From assembly GCA_031272655.1 (NCBI GenBank), contig JAISTJ010000146.1:1-14596 (forward strand): a stretch of 14,596 bases of DNA, read 5' to 3'. The notes under the pieces were generated by a model. The model did not search any database. It was given only the letters and a program-made list of their open reading frames with translations, and was not told where the DNA came from. Positions 1-5,481 of this stretch are shown piece after piece; the stretch's first letter is position 1, and each line of letters opens with the position of its first letter. Made by a program: the position numbers and the translations under genes. The DNA is from Tannerella sp. GTDB taxonomy: Bacteria > Bacteroidota > Bacteroidia > Bacteroidales > Tannerellaceae.

Positions 1-157
1 CGCAGACCGTTTTAGTTTTTCGTTCTGTTGCTCTTTTCCTCGGACGTCCGCCCTTCTTATTTGCCTCGACCAACGGGAGCGAGTTTTCAGATGCTGAAAA
101 CATAACCTCGCTACTATCACAAATAAACCTCGTTTTGCCAAATCCATTCGTAATCAT
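1..157 (-). CDS. N-terminus of probable mobilization (relaxosome accessory) protein, runs off left edge
   Basis: An open frame of 52 codons starts at 157 and continues past base 1 without a stop. Its ATG overlaps the TGA of the ATPase gene (ATGA), typical of translationally coupled genes. The visible protein has a non-conserved start followed by a basic stretch, KKGGRPRKRATERKTK. In many Bacteroides mobilizable elements a GRPRK-type basic patch precedes the ribbon-helix-helix part of small Mob proteins that load the relaxase at oriT; that part would lie outside the window. A second in-frame ATG is at 103. The mob assignment rests on this short motif and the context; another AT-hook-type DNA-binding protein is possible. 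Confidence 0.55.
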   Translation of the reverse strand, partial: MITNGFGKTRFICDSSEVMFSASENSLPLVEANKKGGRPRKRATERKTKTVC

Positions 158-879
158 TTCCTTCTGCTTTCACCTTTAAGTTCGATAAAATTGAACATCG
201 CCTTAATCCTGTCGCCTGTCATCTCTCCGTACATATCATCCGACTTTAGCGTTTGATAAGTAAAATTGCTTGTACCATGAGTCCATGCTCCATTGTCGTA
301 ACGCTCATTCAATAATTCTATCAACGGACTTATCCAATTGCCGTAATGCATAATTTGCTTAGGCTCGCGTCCAAATTCATCAATAATAAGCGGTCTTTTT
401 GAATAATTACTAATTGAATCATTTTTCAGTTCTTCGATTAAAGCCGTTGATTTGATAAAAGTTATCATAGGATGGTACAAATTAGACTGACTAACGACAG
501 TACGGTACATTTCCGCCATCGCTTGCATTATTAACGTTTTACCTGTACCATATTTCCCAATGAGCATTATACCTTTTTGCAAAATGCCCTCAAAACGATT
601 ATCAAACGTCAGATAATAATAGAGTTGGCGAACAAAAGGCTCGTTAAAACGGTCAATTACGAAAGATATTTTTTCATGTCGCCTTGCCAAAATCACATCT
701 GCACTCCTCGAAAGCATCACTTTATAATCCTCATAACCAAAGGGAAAGAAGAAACGCACGTTCTTCTTCTGTTGTCGCTCATCGGCCAATTTGCTATTCA
801 ATGCTTCCATACAAGCCGACATGGCATCAGTTGAAATCGCTACCGTTCGTGATGATTGCGTTTTTAGAAAATTTTCCAT
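154..879 (-). CDS. DnaC/IstB-like AAA+ ATPase, probable helicase loader of the element
   Basis: The 241-residue product is a compact AAA+ ATPase. Visible motifs are Walker A GKYGTGKT (108-115), Walker B LIIDEF (164-169), a sensor-1-like THGTSNF (200-206) and a C-terminal GDRIKAMFNFIELKGESRR that matches the R..M......L.G.SRR ending of DnaC-type loaders. Proteins of this family load a replicative helicase on single-stranded DNA, or assist transposition as in IstB. No transposase lies next to it, and it follows a winged-helix replication-type gene, so helicase loading for element replication is the better guess. The start at 879 overlaps the upstream gene by 53 bases; an in-frame ATG at 822, four bases after that gene's stop, would give 222 residues with all motifs kept and may be the true start. 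Confidence 0.8.
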   Translation of the reverse strand: MENFLKTQSSRTVAISTDAMSACMEALNSKLADERQQKKNVRFFFPFGYEDYKVMLSRSADVILARRHEKISFVIDRFNEPFVRQLYYYLTFDNRFEGILQKGIMLIGKYGTGKTLIMQAMAEMYRTVVSQSNLYHPMITFIKSTALIEELKNDSISNYSKRPLIIDEFGREPKQIMHYGNWISPLIELLNERYDNGAWTHGTSNFTYQTLKSDDMYGEMTGDRIKAMFNFIELKGESRRK

Positions 880-1240
880 TTTTGTAATTGTATTGTTTCG
901 TATTTGTTTTCATATTATTTAATGGGTCAAGATTAGGCTTTAGGTTAGGGTTGAGATTAGGCGTTAAAATTTGATACCTTGTTTTTACCCTATAACCTTG
1001 TCCACCAATCACAAAATCAATTAGCAATGCATTTTGCAGTTTGTTCCTTGCAGAACGCAAAACGGCAGAAGATACTCCGATATAGGCTTTCAGTCTTTCA
1101 TCCCCAAATTCAACCCATTCTTTCCAGTAAGAACGATTTGCGAGATGAATCAGATAAAAATATAACCGGGTTTCTGTACCGTTGAAGTTTTGATGTTCGT
1201 CAATTATCCAAAAGTTATTTATCAAACTGATATAATTCAT
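827..1240 (-). CDS. winged-helix protein, DnaD/RepA-type replication organizer candidate
   Basis: The 137-residue protein has an N-terminal winged-helix-like region (about 20-92): a helix in GTETRLYFYLIHLANRS, a second around DERLKAYIGVSSAVLRSARNKL, and a wing near VIGGQGYRVKTRYQIL. This layout resembles the N-terminal domains of replisome organizers and small plasmid Rep proteins, where it binds origin DNA. The C-terminal 45 residues are low complexity and include the repeat PNLNPNLKPNLDP, encoded by a 12-bp tandem repeat. It lies 28 bases after the excisionase-like gene and directly before the DnaC-like ATPase, matching the organizer-plus-loader pairing of phage and plasmid replication modules. 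A plain transcriptional regulator is the alternative; the function is inferred. Confidence 0.65.
   Translation of the reverse strand: MNYISLINNFWIIDEHQNFNGTETRLYFYLIHLANRSYWKEWVEFGDERLKAYIGVSSAVLRSARNKLQNALLIDFVIGGQGYRVKTRYQILTPNLNPNLKPNLDPLNNMKTNTKQYNYKNGKFSKNAIITNGSDFN
923..964 (-). repeat. 12-bp tandem repeat inside the winged-helix gene
   Basis: On the minus strand the units are ACGCCTAATCTC, AACCCTAACCTA, AAGCCTAATCTT and a decayed GACCCA. The unit length is four codons, giving the protein repeat xPNL. Imperfect copies in phase over 42 bases could act as iterons bound by the protein they encode, or may just be a flexible tail. The repeats are seen directly; the binding role is speculation. 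Confidence 0.7.
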
Positions 1241-1268
1241 TGATTATCATTTTGTAAATTGTAACGAC

Positions 1269-1610
1269 TCATGTATTAAATTTACGTCTCGCACTGCGTG
1301 ATAGAGTTGAAATAGAAGATGTGTCATGTCTGGGCTTGGTTTGATGTTCAGCCCATTCAAGAATGGCTTTCCTTGAGAATACAAGTTTGTTGCCATAAAC
1401 TTTGCAAGGGATAGTACCGGCGGAAGTCAGTTTGTAGATTCTTGCTTTAGAAGTTGGGTAACCATGTTCGCGTAACAACTCTAATGCGTCATTTAGAGTG
1501 AGAGTGTCAATTCGTGGATGACTGTTAGCCGGTTTTGGCAAAATGCTTACAATGGCTTCATTTACGATTGCCCGCAGTTCGTCGGGCGTTGTTAATATAA
1601 TATTCTGCAT
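1269..1610 (-). CDS. excisionase-type helix-turn-helix DNA-binding protein
   Basis: From the ATG at 1610 the product is 113 residues. The core matches MerR-like/excisionase HTH proteins of Bacteroides mobile elements: LTLNDALELLREHGYPTSKARIYKLTSAGTIPC followed by the wing KVYGNKLVFSRKAILEWAEH, where the conserved pattern is 'choose helix, I/V..K.....IP......L.F....L..W'. The N-terminal MQNIILTTPDELRAIV region is also typical. Such proteins direct the integrase towards excision or regulate transfer genes. An in-frame start at 1670 exists, but a promoter -7 element sits between it and 1610, so the shorter form is preferred. It is the first gene of the operon that continues into the winged-helix and ATPase genes. 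Confidence 0.8.
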   Translation of the reverse strand: MQNIILTTPDELRAIVNEAIVSILPKPANSHPRIDTLTLNDALELLREHGYPTSKARIYKLTSAGTIPCKVYGNKLVFSRKAILEWAEHQTKPRHDTSSISTLSRSARRKFNT

Positions 1611-1647
1611 TGTCGTGAAAATTAAGTTAAAAAATAAATTTTGACGG

Positions 1648-1655
1648 CAAAGATA
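1648..1655 (-). promoter_or_regulatory. Bacteroidetes -7 promoter element for the element's replication/mobilization operon
   Basis: TATCTTTG on the minus strand is a perfect TAnnTTTG element, 37 bases before the ATG at 1610. No clear TTTG -33 box is seen at the usual 19-21 base spacing, so the promoter may need an activator or be weak. The surrounding gap between the genes (1611-1820) is AT-rich, with short imperfect copies of TATCCcTTT/TTACCCTTT at about 1701-1785, and holds no other recognisable site. Confidence 0.55.
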
Positions 1656-1820
1656 CATTAGTTCTTTCACGTAACATTACTGGATTTTTCCGGCAGTTTT
1701 ATATCCCTTTAATATCCTTTTTTTGCCCAAAATGAACAGAAAAATGGAAAATAGTATCCCATTCTTACCCTTTTTGTACTATCAGGTATGATTACTTATT
1801 GAAATTTTTTTTGTATTTGT

Positions 1821-1997
1821 TTATATATTTTTTTCAAGTTCCTTAATCCACGTGTCGAATTCTGCTTTATATTTTTTTTCTGAACCCTCATATTTAGTGA
1901 GAGTGATCTTATCTGATGCATACCATGAAGAAAGAGTTTCCGGCTTAATGCCCATAGCATCTGCTATTTCTGGTAATGTCATTTTAAGTCCTTTCAT
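1821..1997 (-). CDS. small helix-turn-helix protein (58 aa)
   Basis: This short gene starts with an ATG at 1997 that overlaps the TGA of the preceding gene (ATGA) and ends at TAA 1821-1823. The product begins MKGLKMTLPEIADAMGIKPE and contains an obvious helix-turn-helix, LPEIADAMGIKPETLSSWY, of the kind found in phage terminase small subunits and small regulators; the rest is a charged helical tail ending WIKELEKNI. A tight overlap and the HTH argue for a real gene. A start at the second Met (1982) would shorten it by five residues. The role is unknown: a local regulator is most likely. No downstream terminator hairpin is seen. Confidence 0.65.
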   Translation of the reverse strand: MKGLKMTLPEIADAMGIKPETLSSWYASDKITLTKYEGSEKKYKAEFDTWIKELEKNI

Positions 1998-2272
1998 TTC
2001 ATCCCATAGTTTATGATATATTTTTCTTCTGTCTTCAATATATTTTTTAAGGATTTAAGAGCTGCGTTAGCTTTCCTCATTTTGAGTACCTTCTTTTTTA
2101 TAAGTATTACACTCGTATCATATTTCTCATAATCAGGATGCGTCGTTAGGACTTCCTCCAGTTTGGTATAATTTTCCCAATCTTTTTTTGATACGCGGAT
2201 ATATGTATATTTCAAATATCGCGCTTCTTCATCATACTCAATAATTTTTTTGCTCATGGTTATTTTATTCAA
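1994..2272 (-). CDS. hypothetical protein, 92 aa
   Basis: I do not recognise this protein. It is 92 residues, strongly charged, rich in Lys, Glu and Tyr, and looks largely alpha-helical after residue 30 (KLEEVLTTHPDYEKY, then a Lys-rich helix KKKVLKMRKANAALKSLKNIL). There is no signal peptide or membrane segment. It is joined at both ends by four-base ATGA overlaps, with the AlbA/HATPase remnant upstream and the small HTH gene downstream, so it is probably translated from the same message. Its AT-rich codon use matches the small HTH gene and differs from the host genes to the right. Confidence 0.55.
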   Translation of the reverse strand: MNKITMSKKIIEYDEEARYLKYTYIRVSKKDWENYTKLEEVLTTHPDYEKYDTSVILIKKKVLKMRKANAALKSLKNILKTEEKYIINYGMK

Positions 2273-2930
2273 GTTGCCTGTTCTGTGAGGTAATAGCCTC
2301 CAGTCTTTCGTGCACCACGATATTCGACTATTTTCTTTTCGCGTAAAATACTAAGATAACGCTCTACGGTTGAATGTCCTTTCTTGAGACGAGAAGATAT
2401 TACTATTGCGTTTAATCCCTGTTCTTTTTTTAAAATGTTAATTATATCTACCAATGACTTATTTATACCCTCGTTTATACCCTCATTTAAACCCTCATTT
2501 AAAATACGATCTATTGTATTCGGCTGATTATCTGAAATATTTAAACCATCGCTTTTACTATTTAAACCATCATTTAATGCATCATCCTCTATTCGGATAA
2601 TGCCTTTGCGGATTTCGTCCATTTTGACGCTTCTATCTGGTCCGCCCTGATTGATAATCTCAATAGAATCTGGTAGAATACGAATCACAACAGGCTCTCT
2701 GACGTCCCATGCGCGGTCTGTGTTTCAATCTGTTCAATAAGAGCGCTATGTACATTATTAAGAAATTCTCTAACTAACAGAGGCGAAATGTCGTCAATAC
2801 CGGCTTCAGGATTTGGACTATCGTCAAACGGGGTTTTACGCCCAAGTCCAATCAGCTCGTTGTGTTCATCCTGACTTGCTTGAACTGTACTTGAATAGCG
2901 GCGCAAGTAACAATTGTAACGCTTTTCTTT
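2269..2930 (-). pseudogene. decayed Schlafen-AlbA_2/HATPase_c_4-type regulator, two pieces
   Basis: Two adjoining reading frames look like separate parts of one large regulator. The upstream piece (about 2930-2685) reads YNCYLRRYSSTVQASQDE then LGRKTPFDDSPNPEAGIDDI, resembling the end of the AlbA_2 domain and the following linker; it has no ATG. The downstream piece (2688-2269) begins VIRILPDSIEIINQGGPDRS, the last strand region of the HATPase_c_4 fold, then a Gly-Asn-rich repeat and a C-terminal winged helix (LNAIVISSRLKKGHSTVERYLSILREKKIVEYRG) ending in GGYYL. About 150-200 residues expected between these parts are missing, and the frame changes at 2685-2690, consistent with an internal deletion. 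The 139-residue downstream frame with its own ATG at 2688 could still be translated as a stand-alone winged-helix protein. Confidence 0.6.
2462..2503 (-). repeat. 12-bp tandem repeat coding for LNEG/INEG
   Basis: On the plus strand the units are TTTATACCCTCG, TTTATACCCTCA, TTTAAACCCTCA and the start of a decayed fourth. They encode the tetrapeptide repeat NEGLNEGINEGIN. Related single copies of GATGGTTTAAAT occur at about 2545-2580. Such repeats vary in copy number by slippage, and Asn-Glu-Gly-Leu runs are common between the ATPase-like and winged-helix parts of this regulator family. Confidence 0.75.
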
Positions 2931-3106
2931 GCAATCCCTTTACCTAAAGCGAGATTCAAGGCGTCGAATGTAAACTCGTGCGAATTCACAAGTGGCTCGA
3001 CACAGGTCTTGACTGTTGAAAAACTGTTTTCAAGGTCAAAACGAACGGCTGTCAAAATCTTACTCTTGGTTTCTGGCAGTTTTCCCCACTCGTCAACCGT
3101 TAAATT
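2852..3106 (-). pseudogene. unrecognised gene fragment
   Basis: A frame open from beyond 3106 to the stop at 2852 includes a protein-like stretch: NLTVDEWGKLPETKSKIL, then TAVRFDLENSFSTVKTCVEP and FTFDALNLALGKGIAKK. No ATG starts it; the only near candidate is TTG at 3055. After GIAKK (near 2925) the residues lose protein character, and another frame takes over with the AlbA-like piece YNCYLRRYSS, so a frameshift or deletion junction probably lies at 2920-2935. I do not recognise the family. It could be the N-terminal part of the neighbouring decayed regulator or a remnant of a different gene. Confidence 0.35.
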
Positions 3107-3162
3107 TTTTCCAAAACAAAGAAAAACGACGAAAAAATAATAACATTTATTACACTGTTTAT

Positions 3163-3192
3163 CAAATATATGGATAATAAAAGCAAATCAAA
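3163..3192 (-). promoter_or_regulatory. possible promoter reading into the decayed gene cluster
   Basis: On the minus strand TTTG (3189-3192) is followed after 18 bases by TATATTTG (3163-3170), matching the Bacteroidetes -33/-7 pattern with slightly short spacing. It lies just inside the tRNA scar and would transcribe the remnants and the two small genes at 2272-1821. The region is very AT-rich, so a chance match is possible. Confidence 0.35.
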
Positions 3193-3216
3193 GAAAATAG
3201 AAGAAACGATATAAAA

Positions 3217-3268
3217 GATGATTCATAATCATGAGGTCGGGGGTTCAATCCCCCCCCCCTCTCGCTAC
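3217..3268 (+). other. 3' fragment of a CAT-anticodon tRNA; probable attachment-site scar
   Basis: The sequence folds as the 3' half of a tRNA: anticodon arm with loop TTCATAA (3222-3228) closed by ATGA/TCAT, variable loop AGGTC (3234-3238), T stem GGGGG with loop TTCAATC, and an acceptor-like end TCTCGCTA (to 3267). The anticodon CAT means Met or Ile2. No D arm or 5' acceptor strand exists upstream, where the DNA is AT-rich, so the gene is not functional. Ten C residues in a row (3250-3259) are about four more than a normal T arm needs, which suggests decay. The intact tRNA should lie at the element's other end. Confidence 0.7.
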
Positions 3269-3277
3269 TTGATTGTC

Positions 3278-3311
3278 AGAGGCTTATAATATTTGTAAGC
3301 CTCTTTTTTTT
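3278..3311 (+). terminator. rho-independent terminator, probably of the disrupted tRNA
   Basis: A perfect 9-bp stem, AGAGGCTTA (3278-3286) with TAAGCCTCT (3296-3304), encloses a 9-base loop and is followed by a T run. It sits 10 bases after the tRNA fragment and points the same way, so it most likely ended the original host tRNA transcript. It now insulates the helicase gene from the element. Confidence 0.85.
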
Positions 3312-3317
3312 ATAAAA

Positions 3318-3349
3318 ATTGCCGAATTGTAGAAAATTGTGTATCTTTG
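3318..3349 (+). promoter_or_regulatory. promoter of the Pif1-like helicase gene
   Basis: ATTG (3318-3321) and TATCTTTG (3342-3349) are 20 bases apart, a good Bacteroidetes -33/-7 pair. Transcription would begin near 3356, which rules out the TTG at 3347 as a start codon and supports the ATG at 3368 behind a very short leader. Confidence 0.7.
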
Positions 3350-3367
3350 TCGGAAAAATCAGGTTTT

Positions 3368-5470
3368 ATGGAGACAAATGCGCAGTTGGAACTTGCCCGT
3401 AAGTTCGTTTTAAATACGGGATGTCACGTTTTTTTGACGGGCAAGGCGGGGACTGGTAAGACTACGTTCCTGCAGCAGTTGCGCCGGTCGGCGGCCAAGC
3501 GGATGGTCGTCGTAGCGCCTACCGGAGTGGCGGCTATCAATGCGCATGGCGTTACTATTCACTCGTTTTTTCAACTGCCGCCCGTGCTGCAGATTGGCAT
3601 TGACAAGATGAAAGCAGAGATGCACCGCTTCAACAAAGAGAAGTTGAACATCATACGCAGCCTCGACCTGCTTGTTATTGATGAGATAAGCATGGTGCGC
3701 GCCGACCTGCTTGACGCCATTGACTTTGTGCTGCGCCGGCACCGTAACCACAACAAGCCTTTTGGGGGCGTTCAACTGCTAATGATTGGCGACTTGCAGC
3801 AACTTGCGCCGATTATAAAAGACGATGAACGCGACGCAATGGAAGCTGTCTATGAAACGCCTTACTTCTTCAGCAGCAATGCTTTAAAAGAAACAGAATA
3901 CGTCAGTATAGAACTTACGCAAGTCTTCCGGCAACAGGACGAGCATTTTATCAGCATACTTAACAAAATCCGAAACAAATCTATTGACGATGAGACGCTT
4001 AAAACCTTAAATAAGCGTTACATCCCCGGATTTAAGCCAAAGGAAGAGGACGGATATATCATTCTTTGCACGCATAATTATCAGGCAGCCCGCATTAACG
4101 ACAAGGAACTCAATGCCTTACCCGACAAAGAACACGTTTTCACGGCCAAAATCGAAGGCAACTTTCCAGAATATTCGTATCCTACTAATTATGAGCTTGT
4201 TCTTAAAGAGGGCGCGCAAGTGATGTTCGTCAAAAACGACACTTCGGCAGAGAAGCGCTATTACAACGGCAAAGTGGGGAAAATCAAGGCAATACGCGGC
4301 AGCGAGATACATATCCTCTGCCCCGGCGAAGAAGCCGAAATTGTTGTCGGCGTGCAGCAATGGGACAATGTGCGGTACGGACTTGACCCCGAGACGCAGG
4401 AAATCAAGGAAATAATAGAAGGTTCGTTCACTCAACTGCCGCTGAAATTAGCATGGGCGATAACGATACATAAAAGTCAGGGCTTGACGTTTGAACATGC
4501 CGTGATTGACGCCGAACTGTCGTTTGCGCACGGGCAAGTCTATGTTGCCCTCAGCCGCTGCAAGACGCTCGAAGGGCTTGTGCTTAGTTCGCCGATAACC
4601 GCCAAAAGTATCATTAACGACGTTACAGTCAGGGACTTCACGACGCGCATGGAGCAAAACCAGCCCGACGAAAATGCGCTGACAAAGGCGCAAAAAGCGT
4701 ATCAGCACGAGCAACTGCTTGATTTGTTCCGCTTCGGCGTTTTCCGCAACCGAATCACGTACCTCGAAAAGATTGCAGCCGAAAATTCCGGTAGTTTTCC
4801 AAAACCCACTAAAGACCTGATAAATCGCCTGCTTTCGCCGATGATGAAAGAGATACTCGAAGTGGCGGAAAAATTTCATACACAGATAAATCGCCTACTG
4901 CCGCAAGAGCCTGATATAGAGAAAAATACAGCGTTGCAGGAACGCATCGGCAAGGGCGCGACATATTTCTCGGAGAAAATCAAGACGCTCATCCTCGACG
5001 AGTTAAAACGCCTTGACACAGACCTTGATAATAAGGCAGTTAAGAAGCAACTGACAGAAGCTGTGAACCGTCTTGAGAACGACGCACAAATGAAATACGA
5101 CAGTCTGCGCGCCTGCTTGTCGGGCTTCTATCTATCTGACTATCTGCGTGCCAGAGCGTTAGCGGCGATAGAGAAAGAGAAACGTCCTGCCACCGCTACC
5201 CGCCCAAAAGTAGCGCCAGTTGAAAATACGGAGATAGAAAACCCTGTGTTGTTCGAGAGACTGCGAATGTGGCGTTATCAGAAAGCTTTGGAAATCAATA
5301 AAGTGGCATTTGTAATCTTCTCACAGAAAACCCTTTACGAACTTGTACATCACCTTCCGCAAGACAAGCGTTCGCTGCTGAATATTAACGGCATCGGCGA
5401 CGCAAAAGCGGCCTTGTACGGGGATGAGATCATAGAGATAATTAAGACCTACTGCAAAGAACAAGGATAA
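3368..5470 (+). CDS. Pif1/RecD-like DNA helicase with C-terminal HRDC domain
   Basis: The 700-residue protein is a superfamily 1 helicase. Counting from the ATG at 3368: Walker A GKAGTGKT (25-32), PTGVAAINA (51-59), Walker B LLVIDEIS (101-108), GDLQQLAP (141-148), TQVFRQ (184-189), IHKSQGLT (367-374) and GQVYVALSR (389-397). The order and wording are those of Pif1/RecD2-type enzymes, which unwind DNA 5' to 3' and resolve difficult structures. A central, partly helical region follows, and residues 628-700 form an HRDC domain (LRMWRYQKALEINKVAFVIF through LNINGIGDAKAALYG), a DNA-binding module known from RecQ helicases. This helicase-HRDC combination is common in Bacteroidetes chromosomes. The start was chosen from the promoter position; an in-frame TTG at 3347 would overlap the -7 box. 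It converges on mnmE with 11 bases between stops and no clear terminator. Confidence 0.93.
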   Translation: METNAQLELARKFVLNTGCHVFLTGKAGTGKTTFLQQLRRSAAKRMVVVAPTGVAAINAHGVTIHSFFQLPPVLQIGIDKMKAEMHRFNKEKLNIIRSLDLLVIDEISMVRADLLDAIDFVLRRHRNHNKPFGGVQLLMIGDLQQLAPIIKDDERDAMEAVYETPYFFSSNALKETEYVSIELTQVFRQQDEHFISILNKIRNKSIDDETLKTLNKRYIPGFKPKEEDGYIILCTHNYQAARINDKELNALPDKEHVFTAKIEGNFPEYSYPTNYELVLKEGAQVMFVKNDTSAEKRYYNGKVGKIKAIRGSEIHILCPGEEAEIVVGVQQWDNVRYGLDPETQEIKEIIEGSFTQLPLKLAWAITIHKSQGLTFEHAVIDAELSFAHGQVYVALSRCKTLEGLVLSSPITAKSIINDVTVRDFTTRMEQNQPDENALTKAQKAYQHEQLLDLFRFGVFRNRITYLEKIAAENSGSFPKPTKDLINRLLSPMMKEILEVAEKFHTQINRLLPQEPDIEKNTALQERIGKGATYFSEKIKTLILDELKRLDTDLDNKAVKKQLTEAVNRLENDAQMKYDSLRACLSGFYLSDYLRARALAAIEKEKRPATATRPKVAPVENTEIENPVLFERLRMWRYQKALEINKVAFVIFSQKTLYELVHHLPQDKRSLLNINGIGDAKAALYGDEIIEIIKTYCKEQG

Positions 5471-5481
5471 CAAATAAAAAG

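Larger units (their letters stand above)
1..3268. mobile_element. right end of an integrated, probably mobilizable element
   Basis: The segment carries an excisionase-type HTH gene, a winged-helix replication-type gene, a DnaC-like ATPase gene and the start of a probable mobilization gene, all on the minus strand, plus decayed gene pieces. It ends at a 3' fragment of a CAT-anticodon tRNA, a usual landing site for tyrosine-recombinase elements. Base composition is visibly more AT-rich than in the genes right of 3368, especially at 1680-2700 and 3060-3220. The left end, the integrase and the relaxase are not in the window, so the class is not settled. Element identity is inferred from gene content and the tRNA scar; no second att copy can be seen here. 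Confidence 0.7.

Noticed and set aside
1701..1785. Short TATCCcTTT/TTACCCTTT copies as possible iterons
   Set aside because: The copies are few, unevenly spaced and imperfect in AT-rich DNA; chance is sufficient.
923..2503. CRISPR array made of the 12-bp repeats
   Set aside because: The units are contiguous, without spacers, and lie in coding frame; no cas genes are present.
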